Origin: Pelomonas sp. Root405
GTDB lineage: Bacteria > Pseudomonadota > Gammaproteobacteria > Burkholderiales > Burkholderiaceae_C
Assembly: GCF_001425165.1 (NCBI RefSeq)
Contig: NZ_LMDU01000012.1
Location: 511,036 to 575,035, forward strand
DNA length: 64,000 nt
Direction: 5' to 3'
This document shows, one piece after another, positions 1-11,490 of the stretch. The translations under genes and the position numbers were made by a program. The stretch's first letter is position 1. The number at the start of each line of letters is the position of its first letter. Under the pieces are notes generated by a model. It searched no databases. It was not told the origin of the DNA and saw nothing but the letters and a program-made list of their open reading frames with translations.

Positions 1-1
1 G

Positions 2-1549
2 CTGGGCGGTGGACTGGGCCCGGCCAATGTCGACGCGGTACGCGCGCGGTCCGGTGTGCTGCGCGTGGTGGCGTTAGGGACGATGGCAGGCTCGACGGCG
101 GCGTACGCCGTGGTCGCGCGCACGACCTGGCATGCAAGCGAGGCCGCCAAGGCGCTGGAGGTGGCTTGGCAGGCGCCGCCGGGCGGGCGGGTCGACTCCA
201 AGGCCATCCTCGCGGCGTTGGAGGGCGAGGCGCGCCGTGCCCATGAAGCGGGGGACGGCTTTGCCTTCCTGGCGCAGGGCGACGCCAAGGCGGCACTGGT
301 GGGCGCTGCGTCCCGGCTGGAGGCCATCTACAGCGCGCCCTATCTGGCCCATGCGACGCTGGAGCCGATGAATTGCACGGCGCAGGTGCGCGAGGGTCAT
401 GTCACCGTCTGGGCGCCCACCCAGGTGCCAGTTTTTGCCCGCGACGTCGCTGCACGTGTGGCCGGCGTGGCGCCGGAGGACGTGACGGTGCATGTGAACT
501 ACCTCGGCGGCGGCTTCGGCCGGCGGCTGGACGTCGACTTCATCGGCCAGGCGGTGCGCGTCGCTATCGAGATGGGCGGCCTGCCGGTGCAGCTCGTCTG
601 GTCGCGCGAAGAGGACATGACGCACGACTTCTATCGCCCTGCCGAGGTCGCCGTGCTGCAGGGCGGGTTGAATGCGTCGGGCCGGCCGGTGGCGCTGTCC
701 ATCACCAACGCCGCGGACGCCGTGCTGCCGCGCTGGGCCGAGCGCGTCATGCCCGGCCTGGCGCCGGCGCTGGATGTGCTGAACCGCAATGCCTTCCCTG
801 ATGGCCGTGCGATGGCGGCCCTGTTCATGCGAGGCGACGCGCCGGACAAGACGGCGTCGGAGGGGTTGTTCGACCTCGGCTATGCCATTCCCAACATGCG
901 CATCGCGCACCAGCCCACGCGCAGTGGCGTGCCGGTCGGCATGTGGCGCTCGGTCGGCCATTCGCATCACGCCTTCTTCAAGGAAGGCTTCATCGACGAG
1001 CTGGCCCACGCGGCCCAAGCCGACCCGGTGGCTTTTCGCCTGGCGTTGCTGGACGGCCTGCCGCGCCACCAGGCGGTGCTGCAGCGCGCCGCCGACGCCG
1101 CGGAATGGGGTCGGCCGCTGCCGGCCGGCGTGGCGCGCGGCGTGGCCGTTCACGAGAGCTTCGGCAGCATCGTGGCCCAGGTGGTGGAGGTCGTGAACGA
1201 CCGCGGCAGGCCTGGCGTGCGCCGTGTCGTCTGCGCGATGGACTGCGGCACCGTCGTCAACCCCGGCATCGTCGTGCGCCAGGTCGAAAGCGGCATCGTC
1301 TTCGGCCTGACGGCGGCGCTCTGGGGCCGCATCGACATCGTCGGCAGCGAGGTGCAGCAGAAGAACTTCCCGGACCAGCCGCTGCTGACGCTGGCCCAGT
1401 GCCCGGCCATCGAGACGCATCTGATGGCCAGCGAAGGACCGCCGACGGGCGTCGGTGAGCCGGCCACGCCGCCTGTGGCACCGGCGGTCGCGAATGCCTG
1501 GTTCGCGCTGACCGGTGAGCGTCGGCGCAGCCTGCCGTTGATCGACTGA
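2..1549 (+). CDS. Xanthine dehydrogenase-family molybdopterin-binding subunit (isoquinoline 1-oxidoreductase beta-like), 5' truncated by window edge
   Basis: The reading frame is open from base 2, so the true start lies left of the window; a GTG at 56 is only the first start-like codon inside it. The product resembles the large Mo-cofactor subunit of periplasmic aldehyde/isoquinoline hydroxylases, which oxidise N-heterocycles or aldehydes with an Fe-S partner subunit. Family signs are the Gly-rich GGGFGRR stretch, the MWRSVGHSHHAF cofactor-binding region, and a C-terminal GVGEPATPP whose Glu is the family's general base. About 500 residues of a normally 700-750 residue protein are visible. 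The substrate cannot be told. The partner genes would be upstream, outside the window. Confidence 0.85.
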   Translation: MGGGLGPANVDAVRARSGVLRVVALGTMAGSTAAYAVVARTTWHASEAAKALEVAWQAPPGGRVDSKAILAALEGEARRAHEAGDGFAFLAQGDAKAALVGAASRLEAIYSAPYLAHATLEPMNCTAQVREGHVTVWAPTQVPVFARDVAARVAGVAPEDVTVHVNYLGGGFGRRLDVDFIGQAVRVAIEMGGLPVQLVWSREEDMTHDFYRPAEVAVLQGGLNASGRPVALSITNAADAVLPRWAERVMPGLAPALDVLNRNAFPDGRAMAALFMRGDAPDKTASEGLFDLGYAIPNMRIAHQPTRSGVPVGMWRSVGHSHHAFFKEGFIDELAHAAQADPVAFRLALLDGLPRHQAVLQRAADAAEWGRPLPAGVARGVAVHESFGSIVAQVVEVVNDRGRPGVRRVVCAMDCGTVVNPGIVVRQVESGIVFGLTAALWGRIDIVGSEVQQKNFPDQPLLTLAQCPAIETHLMASEGPPTGVGEPATPPVAPAVANAWFALTGERRRSLPLID

Positions 1550-1552
1550 ATG

Positions 1553-1586
1553 AAAAAAGCCGGCGCTCGCGAGGCGGGCGCCGGCT
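1553..1586 (-). terminator. Intrinsic terminator for the small Cys-rich gene pair (possibly bidirectional)
   Basis: A 9-bp perfect stem, AGCCGGCGC (1558-1566) with GCGCCGGCT (1578-1586), is flanked on the left by six A residues. Read on the minus strand this is a GC hairpin followed by TTTTTT. It lies 14 bp after the stop of the 43-residue gene and 3 bp beyond the stop of the plus-strand oxidoreductase. Confidence 0.75.
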
Positions 1587-1599
1587 CGTCAGGCCTGCT

Positions 1600-1731
1600 T
1601 TACAGGCAGCAGGCCATCAGCTGCTGCAGGCAGCAGGCCAGGTCGCCGCAGCAGGACTGTGCAGCGAAGGCGGCGGCCGAGGCCGACAGCAGGGTCATCG
1701 CCGCAGCGGCCCGGATGAGTCTGGATTTCAT
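1600..1731 (-). CDS. Tiny exported cysteine-doublet protein (43 aa), unknown function
   Basis: I do not recognise this gene. It starts at ATG 1731 with a good ribosome site (AAAGGA, 5 nt spacing) and ends in TAA just before an intrinsic terminator, which supports it being real. Residues 1-24 form a Sec-type signal peptide (basic start, hydrophobic core, Ala-rich cleavage region). The mature part is about 19 residues and contains three Cys-Cys doublets (positions 27-28, 33-34, 41-42). It lies 48 bp downstream of a second exported Cys-rich gene, so the two are probably one transcript. Metal binding is a guess from the cysteines. Confidence 0.6.
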   Translation of the reverse strand: MKSRLIRAAAAMTLLSASAAAFAAQSCCGDLACCLQQLMACCL

Positions 1732-1779
1732 GGATGTCCTTTGAAAGTGTTGGAGGAAACGAAACGGAACACGCCGGCC

Positions 1780-2043
1780 TCAATCAGGCGGGTTCCAGAT
1801 CTCGTCGGTCCAATCGTCAAAGGCAAGGCCCACGGTGGCGGGGCGGGTGCAGGCGGCTGCGCTGCGGGGCAATACCGGTTCGGCCAACGGCAATGCCGCC
1901 GGGCTGACGCATATCGAGCAGATGGCTGCGCAGGCCGGCATCGCGTCGCAGCCCTGCTCGCAACAGGGCTGGCCCGCACGGGCCAGTGGCGCCAGCGTCA
2001 GGCCGGCGAACAGCGTCAGCAACAGGAGCAGGCGGCGCAGCAT
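1780..2043 (-). CDS. Exported cysteine-rich small protein (87 aa), unknown function
   Basis: The start ATG 2043 has AAGG 7 nt upstream. Residues 1-23 are a clear signal peptide with a poly-Leu core and Ala-Arg-Ala end. The mature protein opens with a cysteine cluster (C27, C28, C32, C38, C42, C45) and has one more Cys near residue 65; the C-terminus is acidic and Trp-containing. The overall look recalls the short exported proteins beside metal-efflux genes in Burkholderiales, but no metal genes are adjacent here, so function is open. It probably forms an operon with the 43-residue gene downstream and follows yhhQ by 22 bp. Confidence 0.6.
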   Translation of the reverse strand: MLRRLLLLLTLFAGLTLAPLARAGQPCCEQGCDAMPACAAICSICVSPAALPLAEPVLPRSAAACTRPATVGLAFDDWTDEIWNPPD

Positions 2044-2065
2044 GGCGTGACCTTAGCGCAGCCGC

Positions 2066-2779
2066 TCAGACCTTCACCGAGAAGGGGTTGAAGTTGGTGT
2101 CGCGGTCGTAATGGTCCAGGCCTTCGACGCGTTTGAGGAAAGCGATGAAGCGCGCCGTGACCGGGAACAGCACCGCCTCCCAGATCAGCTTGAAGCAGTA
2201 CTGCGCGACGAACACGGCGAGCAGTTGCTCCTGCGGCCAGATGCCCCAGAAGGCGATGGTCAGGAACAGGCCGGTGTCCAGCAGTTGGCCCACCGCGGTG
2301 GAGGCGACGATGCGGGCCCAGAGGTAGCGGCCATTGGTGGCGATCTTCATCTTGGCCATGACGAAGCTGTTGGCGAAGCTGCCGCAGGCGAAAGCGACCA
2401 TCGAGCCCGCCACGACGCGCCAGGTGTTGCCGAACATCGCCTCGACGTGGAGCTGGTAGGCATCCATGAAGCCGTTGCGCGCCGGCGGCAGATGCACGAT
2501 GACAAAGGCCATGAAGGCCGCGAACAGCAGCGCGCCGAAACCGGCCCAGACGACGCGGCGGTCACGGCCATAGCCGTACACCTCGGTCAGCACGTCGCCA
2601 AAGATGTAGCTGATGGGAAAGAAGAACAGGTCCGCGCCGAAGGTGACCGTGCCGATCAACGGCAGCTGCACCTGCGCCGCCTTGGCCGGGCCGATGAGGT
2701 TGGCGCACAGCAGCACGCAGACGCATGCCGCCATGATCAAGTCGTAGTACTTGAAGCTGCGGGGCGCTGACGGGTTCAT
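2066..2779 (-). CDS. yhhQ: Queuosine precursor transporter (YhhQ/VUT family)
   Basis: A 237-residue integral membrane protein of the usual family length. It carries the typical N-terminal YYDLIMAACVCVLLCANL helix, a second GADLFFFPISYIFGDVLTEVYG motif region (acidic residues within a membrane segment) and about six hydrophobic segments. Family members import 7-cyano- or 7-aminomethyl-7-deazaguanine across the inner membrane for queuosine tRNA modification. The start is set by a very strong AAGGAGG 7 nt before ATG 2779. It lies downstream of the hybrid kinase (28 bp gap), so it may be read from that transcript. No preQ1 riboswitch is visible in the short leader. Confidence 0.88.
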   Translation of the reverse strand: MNPSAPRSFKYYDLIMAACVCVLLCANLIGPAKAAQVQLPLIGTVTFGADLFFFPISYIFGDVLTEVYGYGRDRRVVWAGFGALLFAAFMAFVIVHLPPARNGFMDAYQLHVEAMFGNTWRVVAGSMVAFACGSFANSFVMAKMKIATNGRYLWARIVASTAVGQLLDTGLFLTIAFWGIWPQEQLLAVFVAQYCFKLIWEAVLFPVTARFIAFLKRVEGLDHYDRDTNFNPFSVKV

Positions 2780-2807
2780 GGGGGGCTCCTCCTTGGAGCC
2801 GGCATTG

Positions 2808-5800
2808 TCAGCGCGCGCCTGTGAGCCGCAGGAGCGTCTGGTGCAGCTTGGGCGTGTCGATGGGCTTGGTCAGGAAGTCATTCATGCCCGCAGCGAAAGC
2901 GTCGTCGCGCTCGGAGACCAATGCGGCCGCGGTCAGCGCGACGATGGGCAACTCGTTGACGGCGAAATGCTTGCGCAGCTCGCGGGTCGCGTCATGCCCG
3001 CCCATGACCGGCATCTGCACGTCCATCAGCACGATGTCGAAGGGCTTGCCCACGCTGGCCGCGGCCAGCACGGCCTCGATGGCCTGGCGCCCGTCGCTGG
3101 CCTGGGCGACCTCCATGCCCCATTGCTCCAGCTGGGCCACGGCGATCAGCATGTTGACGGGGTGGTCCTCGGCGATCAGCACGCGGCGGCCATGCAGGGC
3201 CTCGTGGCCGGCGCCATGCGCGCGTGTCTCGCGGGGCTGGTGGGCCATGGGCGCCGGCGCGGCCGGCAAGGGCAGCTCGGCCCAGAAGGCCGAGCCGTCG
3301 CCGGGCTTGCTGTCGACGCCGACATCGCCGCCCATCAGCGTGGCCAGCTCGCGGCAGATCGACAGGCCCAGGCCGGTGCCGCCGAAGCGCCGCGTGGTCG
3401 ATTCGTCAGCCTGCGTGAAGGGCTGGAAGAGGCGCGCCTGCTGTTCGGACGCGATGCCCGGGCCGGTGTCGCGCACTTCGATGTGCACCCACTCGCCGGC
3501 GCTGCCGTGGGCGTTGACGGTCAGGGCGCGCACGCTGACGGTGATGCCGCCGGTGGCAGTGAACTTCAGCGCATTGGTCAGGTAGTTGGACAGGATCTGC
3601 CGCGTGCGAAGCGGGTCGCCGAACACCCAGGCCGGCAGGCCGGGGTCGATCTCGACGGCGAAGGTCAGGCCGCGCGCCTGCGCCAGCGTCAGGTAGGCCA
3701 GGCGGATGGACGCCAGCAGCTCGCGCAGCGAGAAGGGCTGGGTCTCCAGCGTCAGGCGGCCGGCCTCGATCTTGGACAGGTCGAGGATGTCTGAGATCAG
3801 CCCCGATAGGCTCTCGGCGCTGTCCATCATCTGGTTGAGATAGTCGCGCCGCTGGACCTCGGAGATATCAGGCTGCTGGGCCAGCCGGCCCAGGCCGAGC
3901 AGGCCGTTGAGCGGCGTGCGGATCTCGTGGCTGGTGTTGGCCAGGAAGGCGCTCTTGGCACGGCTGGCCGCCTGGGCCTCGTCCTTGGCATGGGCGAGCT
4001 GGTCCTCGACGCGGCGGCGCTCGGTGACGTCTTCGATGATCCAGATGGTGCCGCCGCGGCTGGGGTGGGCCGGGTCGACAACCTGGGCCAGCAGGCGGGC
4101 CAGGAAGTTGGTGCCGTCGCGGCGGCGCATGGTGCGCTCGGCCTCGACCTGCTCGCCGGCGGCCAGGCGCGGGCCGAGGTCGCGGCCGACGGCCTGCCAA
4201 TCCTCGACGCTGGGCCAGACGACGCTGCCATGCTGGCCGATCAGCGCGCCGCGCTCCCAGCCGAACATGGCCTCGACCCGCGGGTTGGCCAGCACGAACT
4301 GCTGGTCGCGCGTCAGCGTGATGCCGATGGAGGCGTTCTCCAGGATGGCGCCGTGCACGAGGCGGGTGCGCTCGCTCTCCGACACATCGCGCGCATACAG
4401 CACCAGGTAGTTCTGGCCGTCCATCTCGAAGGGCGCTACCGACACCAGCATGGAGACCGTGCTGCCGTCCTTGCGACGGAAGCTGATGGGCACATTGCTG
4501 GCGATGCCGTCGCGGCGGATGGACTCGCGCACGGCGGTGCGGTCGGCCGGGTTGTGCCAGATGCCGATCTCCTCGGACGTGCGCCCCAGCACCTCGGTGC
4601 TGCTCCAGCCGGTCAGGCTCTCGAACGCCTTGTTGACCATCGCATAGCGGCCGGTCTCGGCCTCGGTCAGCGTGATCAGGTCGGGGCTGGTGGCCACCAG
4701 GTGGCTCAGCAGGCCTTCGCTGCGGCGCAGCGCGTCCTGGGCGCGACTCTGCTCCGTCTGGTCGGTGAAGAAGGTCAGCGTGGCCGGGCCCGATGCGGTC
4801 TCGACGCGCACGCTGGTGGCCTGCACCAGCCGGCGCCGGCGCGACAGTGTGCGCAGGCGGTACTCCGCCATGGGCTGCATCGCGCCCGGCGCCAGGCCTT
4901 CCATGCGCGCGGCCTGCTGGCGGGCGGTCTCGTCGTCGCCGGGTTCGTAATGGCTGAACAGGTCCTGGCCGATCATGCTGGAGCGCTGCGCGTAGCCGAA
5001 CATGGCCATGGCGGCCGGGTTGGCGTCGACGACGCGGCCCCAGCGGTGCAGCACCAGCGGGCTGGGCGAGCGGCGAAACAACTCGCGGTAGCGCGTCTCG
5101 GTCGCCTGCACGGTCTGCTCGGCGGCGACCTCATGGGTGACGTCGCGGCCCACGCCCCAGTAGCCGCGAAAATTGCCCTGGGCATCGAAGCGTGGTTCGC
5201 CGCTGATGGACACCCAGCGGGGGCTGCCATCCAGGCCGGTGCGGCGCGCCACCATGCCGTGGAAGGGGCGGTGCGATTCCAGATCGGCGCGGTGGGCGTC
5301 CAGCTCGTCGTCGCTCAGGCCCAGGCCGTCGACCTCCCAGGGTGTCTTGCCCAGCCGGCATTGCAGGTCGAGGCCGGAACTGCCCGGTCTCTCCTCGGCG
5401 ACATGGGTGAAGCGGAACTCGCGGTCCATCTCCCAATACCAGTCCACCGCCATGCCGAGCAGGCCGCGAAAGCGCGCCGTGCGCTCGTCCGCCTCGGCCA
5501 GCGAGCGCTTGACCATCTTCAGCAGGCCCAGACCTGCCACGAGGCCGGAGCCAAGCAGGCTGAACTGCACGATGGCGCGCAGCTCCAGGCTGGATGAAGC
5601 CGTTGGATGCGTGGCCCAGCCCAGTACCTCGCCCACGCCCAGCCCCAGTAACGCGAGCCCGCCCAGTACCGTCAGCACCACGCCGACAACCATGCCGAGC
5701 AGGCCGGTCGCAAAGGCGATGACCAGGGCCATCAGCGGCAGGCCCAGCGACCACAGGCCCAGGTCGCGCGACACCGCGACGACAACAGGCAAGGACAGCA

Positions 5801-6113
5801 CCAGCGACATCATGGCCAGCGCCACGAAGGGCTGCTCGCGGCGTCGCGGCGCGTTCGCAATCTGCACCAGCCGCAACCCGGCCAGCACCGAGATCAGCAG
5901 CGACAGCGCCGGCGGTACCCAGCCGCCCTGCCATTCCTGCGGCTGGCGTGTGAACCACAGCAGCAGCGCCACCGGCGCGAAGACCGGCGCGCAGGCCAGC
6001 AGGAAGACCCGCGATGCCTGCCAGCGCATGCTGGTCTGCAGGCGCTCGCGTTGCTCCTCGGGCGGGGCGGCGTGCCCGACGAGGCTGCTGAGGTCTTCGT
6101 CGGCGCGGCCCAT
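2808..6113 (-). CDS. Membrane-anchored multi-PAS hybrid sensor histidine kinase with C-terminal receiver
   Basis: This is a 1101-residue inner-membrane sensor. Start ATG 6113 is 2 bp past the pyrF stop; longer open frame upstream overlaps pyrF and is not used. Domains in order: five or six membrane helices (about 30-205), four PAS-like domains (about 230-345, 350-470, 480-600, 600-725), HisKA with [10 protein letters not shown] (phospho-His), HATPase with an N-box ([10 protein letters not shown]), DTGPGIA and GGTGLGL, then a receiver with [11 protein letters not shown] (phospho-Asp) ending in the conserved TKPI Lys. Such kinases pass signals through an internal phosphorelay, so an Hpt protein and output regulator should exist elsewhere. 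The signal is unknown. Gene order implies co-transcription with pyrF. Confidence 0.9.
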   Translation of the reverse strand: MGRADEDLSSLVGHAAPPEEQRERLQTSMRWQASRVFLLACAPVFAPVALLLWFTRQPQEWQGGWVPPALSLLISVLAGLRLVQIANAPRRREQPFVALAMMSLVLSLPVVVAVSRDLGLWSLGLPLMALVIAFATGLLGMVVGVVLTVLGGLALLGLGVGEVLGWATHPTASSSLELRAIVQFSLLGSGLVAGLGLLKMVKRSLAEADERTARFRGLLGMAVDWYWEMDREFRFTHVAEERPGSSGLDLQCRLGKTPWEVDGLGLSDDELDAHRADLESHRPFHGMVARRTGLDGSPRWVSISGEPRFDAQGNFRGYWGVGRDVTHEVAAEQTVQATETRYRELFRRSPSPLVLHRWGRVVDANPAAMAMFGYAQRSSMIGQDLFSHYEPGDDETARQQAARMEGLAPGAMQPMAEYRLRTLSRRRRLVQATSVRVETASGPATLTFFTDQTEQSRAQDALRRSEGLLSHLVATSPDLITLTEAETGRYAMVNKAFESLTGWSSTEVLGRTSEEIGIWHNPADRTAVRESIRRDGIASNVPISFRRKDGSTVSMLVSVAPFEMDGQNYLVLYARDVSESERTRLVHGAILENASIGITLTRDQQFVLANPRVEAMFGWERGALIGQHGSVVWPSVEDWQAVGRDLGPRLAAGEQVEAERTMRRRDGTNFLARLLAQVVDPAHPSRGGTIWIIEDVTERRRVEDQLAHAKDEAQAASRAKSAFLANTSHEIRTPLNGLLGLGRLAQQPDISEVQRRDYLNQMMDSAESLSGLISDILDLSKIEAGRLTLETQPFSLRELLASIRLAYLTLAQARGLTFAVEIDPGLPAWVFGDPLRTRQILSNYLTNALKFTATGGITVSVRALTVNAHGSAGEWVHIEVRDTGPGIASEQQARLFQPFTQADESTTRRFGGTGLGLSICRELATLMGGDVGVDSKPGDGSAFWAELPLPAAPAPMAHQPRETRAHGAGHEALHGRRVLIAEDHPVNMLIAVAQLEQWGMEVAQASDGRQAIEAVLAAASVGKPFDIVLMDVQMPVMGGHDATRELRKHFAVNELPIVALTAAALVSERDDAFAAGMNDFLTKPIDTPKLHQTLLRLTGAR

Positions 6114-6115
6114 GG

Positions 6116-6919
6116 TCAGAGCAGGCTGGTGCGGGTGGCCTCGGCCAACGCGCGAGCGCGCTCGGCAAAGTCGGCGCCGCTGCTGGCATAGAGGATGGCG
6201 CGCGAAGAGTTCACGACCAGCGGTGCGCTGCGGCCCGCAGCCTGCACCACCGCAGCCGCATCGCCGCCTTGCGCGCCCACGCCGGGCACGAGCAGGGGCA
6301 GCGTCGGTGCGAGCTCGCGCACGCGGGCGATTTCGGCCGGATAGGTGGCGCCGACGACGAGGCCGAGCTGGCCATTGCGGTTCCACTGCGTTTCGGCCAG
6401 GTGCGCCAGGTGCTCGAACAGGCGCGGCTGGCCGGGCACGTCCGCCAGGCGCTGCATCTGCCAGTCGTCGCCGCCCTTGTTGGAGGTGCGGCACAGCAGG
6501 ATGGCGCCCTTGCCCTCGTAGGCGAGATAGGGCTCGACCGAATCGAAGCCCATGAACGGCGACAAGGTCACCGCATCAGCCTGGTAGCGGACGAAGGCCT
6601 CGCGGGCGTACTGCTCGGCGGTGGAGCCGATGTCGCCACGCTTGGCGTCGAGGATGACGGGTACGCCCGGCGCAACCTCATGGATGTGGGCGATGAGGCG
6701 CTCGAGCTGGTCCTCGGCGCGGTGGGCGGCGAAGTAGGCAATCTGCGGCTTGAAGGCGCAGACAAGGTCCTTGGTGGCGTCGACGATGGCGGCGCAGAAG
6801 TCGTAGATCCTGGACGCGTCGCCCGCCCAGGCACCCGGCAGCTTGGAGGGCTCGGGGTCGAGGCCGACGCACAGGCGTGAGCGCGGGGTCAGGTCTTGAA
6901 GCTGGGAAAGGAAGTTCAT
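6116..6919 (-). CDS. pyrF: Orotidine 5'-phosphate decarboxylase, type 2
   Basis: A 267-residue cytosolic enzyme that converts OMP to UMP, the last step of de novo pyrimidine synthesis. The signature [16 protein letters not shown] carries the catalytic Asp-Lys-Asp residues; an N-terminal LCVGLDPEP and a [10 protein letters not shown] phosphate-binding loop near residue 215 match the longer type 2 form of the family. ATG 6919 gives the normal N-terminus (NFLSQLQ). Its stop is 2 bp from the start of the hybrid kinase, an unusual neighbour. Confidence 0.96.
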   Translation of the reverse strand: MNFLSQLQDLTPRSRLCVGLDPEPSKLPGAWAGDASRIYDFCAAIVDATKDLVCAFKPQIAYFAAHRAEDQLERLIAHIHEVAPGVPVILDAKRGDIGSTAEQYAREAFVRYQADAVTLSPFMGFDSVEPYLAYEGKGAILLCRTSNKGGDDWQMQRLADVPGQPRLFEHLAHLAETQWNRNGQLGLVVGATYPAEIARVRELAPTLPLLVPGVGAQGGDAAAVVQAAGRSAPLVVNSSRAILYASSGADFAERARALAEATRTSLL

Positions 6920-6956
6920 GCGCGGGATTGTCCAGGGTGGCGTGCGGCCTCGCGGC

Positions 6957-9179
6957 TCAGAGCACGCTGGTCAGTACGCGGCTTTGCACAAAGGCCTCGA
7001 AGGCCTCGGCCGGCAGCGGCCGGCTGAACAGATAGCCCTGCACGGCCTGGCAGCCCTGGCGGCGCAGGAAGGCCAGCTGGCCTTCGGTCTCGACGCCCTC
7101 GGCCAGGATGTGCAGACCTAACGCACCCGCCATGCGGATGACGGCGTCGACGATGGCGCGGTCCTCGGCGTCGTCCGTCAGGTCGCGGATGAAGGACTGG
7201 TCGATCTTGAGCTTGCTGACGCGGAACTTCTTCAGGTAGCTGAGCGACGAATAGCCGGTGCCGAAGTCGTCGATGGACAGGCGCACGCCACGGGCGTGCA
7301 GCTCGTTCATGACGGTGATGGCGACGGCCGGGTTGTCCATGGCGGCGCCCTCGGTCAGCTCCAGCTCCAGACGCTCGGCCGGCATGCCGACTTCCTCCAG
7401 CACGCGGCCGACCAGCTCGGGCAGGTCGTCGTGGCGGAACTGCACGGCCGACAGATTGACCGCCATGGTCAGCTCGGGCAGGCCGGCGGCGTCCCAGCGG
7501 CCGAGCTGGCTCAAGGCCTCGCGCAGCACCCACTCGCCGATGGGCAGGATCAGGCCGGAGGACTCGGCCACCGGGATGAATTCGGCGGGCGACACGCTGC
7601 CCAGCTCCGGGTGGTGCCAGCGCAGCAGGGCCTCGGCACCGACGATGCGGGTCTCGTCACCGTCGTCCAATGCGAACTGTGGCTGGTAGTGCAGGCTGAG
7701 CTGGTTGCGCTCCAGCGCGCGGCGCAGCGCGTTTTCCAGCTGCAGCGCCCGGGCCGACTGCGCCTGCATCTCGCTGGTGAAGAAGCGGTAGGCGTTGCGG
7801 CCATCGCGCTTGGCGCGGTACATGGCCGCGTCGGCGCACTTGCACAGCGTCTCGAAGTCGTCGCCGTCGGTCGGGAACACGGCGATGCCCATCGACGGCG
7901 TGACGGTCAGCTCCTGCTGCTCGACATGGAAGGGCGCGCTGGCCAGCGCCATCAGCTTGGTAGCCAGGTGGGCCGCGCCGGCGATGTCGGTCAGTGGCAG
8001 CACCAGCACGAACTCGTCGCCGCCCATGCGGGCCACGGTGTCCTGCTCGCGCACGGCGCCGCGCAGCCGGGCGGCGAGCTGGGTCAGCAGCGCATCGCCG
8101 ACGCGGTGGCCGAGCGAGTCGTTGACGTTTTTGAAGTGGTCCAGGTCGAGGAAGAGCACGGCGAGCGGCTCGTCGCTGCGGCGGGCGATGTCGATGGCCT
8201 GGCTGGCGCGGTCGGCCAGCAGGTGGCGGTTGGGCAGGCCGGTCAAGCCGTCGAACAGCGCCAGCCGCTCGGCGCGCGCCTCGGCGGCCTGCTGCTCGGC
8301 GACCTTCAACTCCAACGCAGCCACGGTCTGGCTGAGCTGCTCGGTGCGCTGCTGCACCAGCGCTTCGAGCTGGGCCTTGGCCTGCACCAGTTCCAGCTCG
8401 GCCTTTTTGCGGGCAGTGATGTCCTGCGTGATCCAGATGGAGCCGCGCGACAGGTCGCTGCGGTCGATGGCCTTGCTGCGCACCTCGCAGTAGATGGAAC
8501 TGCCGTCCTTGCGCGCCAACAGCATCTCGGCGTGGAAGGAGTCGCCGCGCGACAGGGGCTCGTAGCAAAGGTCGCCGGCAGCCTTCCAGTCGTCGTCGCT
8601 GAGATACCAGGCGCGCGACAGCAGGCCGTCGAGTTCGCCGGGCTCGTAGCCGAACAACTGCTCGAAGGCGCGGTTGCAGCGCGTCACGCGGCGGCCGCGC
8701 AGGAAGACGATGCCGACCATGGCGTGGTCGAAGATGAGCTGCTGCTCGGCATGCAGGTCGGCCAGTGCGGCGTCTGCCAGCTTGCGTTCGTGGACGTCGT
8801 CGACGATCCAGATGGAGCCATCGGCCGGGTGGTCGGCGTTGATGAGGCGGCCGGTCAGGTGGGCCCAGAACAGCTCGCCGTTCTGGCGCCGCATCAGCTG
8901 CTCACCGCGGAAGGTCTCGCCGGCCGACAGCACCGCATAGGCGCGGGCCCCGAGGCCGCGGGCGTCCTGCTCGGTCTCGTAGAGTTCGATGCTGCTGCGG
9001 CCGATGGCGCCTTCGACACCGTCGAAGCCGTAGATCTCGGCGTAGCGCTGGTTGCAGCGCACGAGGGTGCGCGCTTTGACGAAGACGATGCCGACGCCGG
9101 CGTTGGCCAGGATGACGTCCAGTTCACGCAAAGCCTGGCTGAGCGCGGGGTTGTCGCTGGAGTCGGGCGCGGAGCTCAT
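6957..9179 (-). CDS. PAS-PAS-GGDEF-EAL cyclic-di-GMP turnover protein
   Basis: A 740-residue soluble protein without membrane helices. Two PAS domains (about 15-135 and 145-265), a short coiled coil (about 265-300), a GGDEF domain with an intact RMGGDEF motif preceded five residues upstream by REQD (RxxD inhibitory site), then an EAL domain with EALLRW, NLSAVQF, ELTEGA, IDDFGTGYSS and LKIDQSF. All visible catalytic residues for both making and breaking c-di-GMP are present, so the net activity cannot be predicted. It is separated from pyrF by 37 bp and starts at ATG 9179, divergent from the acetyltransferase. Confidence 0.93.
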   Translation of the reverse strand: MSSAPDSSDNPALSQALRELDVILANAGVGIVFVKARTLVRCNQRYAEIYGFDGVEGAIGRSSIELYETEQDARGLGARAYAVLSAGETFRGEQLMRRQNGELFWAHLTGRLINADHPADGSIWIVDDVHERKLADAALADLHAEQQLIFDHAMVGIVFLRGRRVTRCNRAFEQLFGYEPGELDGLLSRAWYLSDDDWKAAGDLCYEPLSRGDSFHAEMLLARKDGSSIYCEVRSKAIDRSDLSRGSIWITQDITARKKAELELVQAKAQLEALVQQRTEQLSQTVAALELKVAEQQAAEARAERLALFDGLTGLPNRHLLADRASQAIDIARRSDEPLAVLFLDLDHFKNVNDSLGHRVGDALLTQLAARLRGAVREQDTVARMGGDEFVLVLPLTDIAGAAHLATKLMALASAPFHVEQQELTVTPSMGIAVFPTDGDDFETLCKCADAAMYRAKRDGRNAYRFFTSEMQAQSARALQLENALRRALERNQLSLHYQPQFALDDGDETRIVGAEALLRWHHPELGSVSPAEFIPVAESSGLILPIGEWVLREALSQLGRWDAAGLPELTMAVNLSAVQFRHDDLPELVGRVLEEVGMPAERLELELTEGAAMDNPAVAITVMNELHARGVRLSIDDFGTGYSSLSYLKKFRVSKLKIDQSFIRDLTDDAEDRAIVDAVIRMAGALGLHILAEGVETEGQLAFLRRQGCQAVQGYLFSRPLPAEAFEAFVQSRVLTSVL

Positions 9180-9253
9180 GAAGCGTCTATGCGGCGGCTG
9201 TTGGTCGGTTGAGCGGGCAGGGACCGGAGCATGACCGGTTATTGTCTGGCTGC

Positions 9254-9763
9254 ATGCACATACTGACCACTGAACGCCTGTCGCTGCGTGAATTCACACC
9301 GCAAGACGCGCCCTTCCTGCTCCGCCTTGTCAACGAGCCCGGTTGGATCCGCAACATCAACGACCCCGGCGTGCGCAGCGTCGCCGATGCCCTGACTTGG
9401 GCCGAGGGAAGGCTCTTCAAGGCCTACCGCGAGCTTGGCCACGGCTTCTGGGGCGTCGAGCGCCGCGAGGACGGCGAGCTGCTCGGCATGTGCGGCCTGT
9501 TCAAGCGCCCGACGTTGCCCGAGCCCGACCTGGGTTACGCGCTGCTGGCCGAGCATGAGGGCCGCGGCTATGCGCTGGAGGCGGCGCGCGGCTGTGTCGC
9601 GCATGCGCGAGAGGTGATGGGCTGGCCGCTGCTGATGGCCATCACGGCACTGGACAACCCGTCCAGCGTGTCCCTGCTCGCCAAGCTGGGATTCATCGAA
9701 CAGCCCCAGCAACAGATCGAGGGCTACAACGAGCCCTCGCGGGTTTTCAAGCTGAAGCTTTAA
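9254..9763 (+). CDS. GNAT-family N-acetyltransferase (RimJ/RimL-like)
   Basis: A 169-residue acetyltransferase. I use ATG 9254 (MHILTTERLSLREF), which matches the usual RimJ/RimL-like N-terminus; a TTG 45 bp upstream would add an unlikely leader. The acetyl-CoA-binding segment is seen as DLGYALLAEHEGRGYALEAARG, with ALDNPSSVSLLAKLGF as the C-terminal hallmark of this subfamily. It probably acetylates a small molecule or protein N-terminus in the cytosol; the substrate is not predictable. It converges on purB with only 4 bp between stop codons. Confidence 0.88.
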   Translation: MHILTTERLSLREFTPQDAPFLLRLVNEPGWIRNINDPGVRSVADALTWAEGRLFKAYRELGHGFWGVERREDGELLGMCGLFKRPTLPEPDLGYALLAEHEGRGYALEAARGCVAHAREVMGWPLLMAITALDNPSSVSLLAKLGFIEQPQQQIEGYNEPSRVFKLKL

Positions 9764-9767
9764 AGCT

Positions 9768-9768
<1 letters not shown>
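9755..9768. repeat. 14-bp perfect palindrome spanning two convergent stop codons
   Basis: AAGCTTTAAAGCTT is its own reverse complement. It contains the acetyltransferase stop TAA (9761-9763) and touches the purB stop (9768-9770 on the minus strand). Too short to be a convincing terminator and it lacks a T-tract after the stem. Confidence 0.5.

Positions 9769-11490
<1,722 letters not shown>

Noticed and set aside
74-1420. 448-aa minus-strand frame opposite the molybdopterin subunit
   Set aside because: Arg/His/Ala-rich antisense translation typical of GC-rich genes; the plus strand has clear family motifs.
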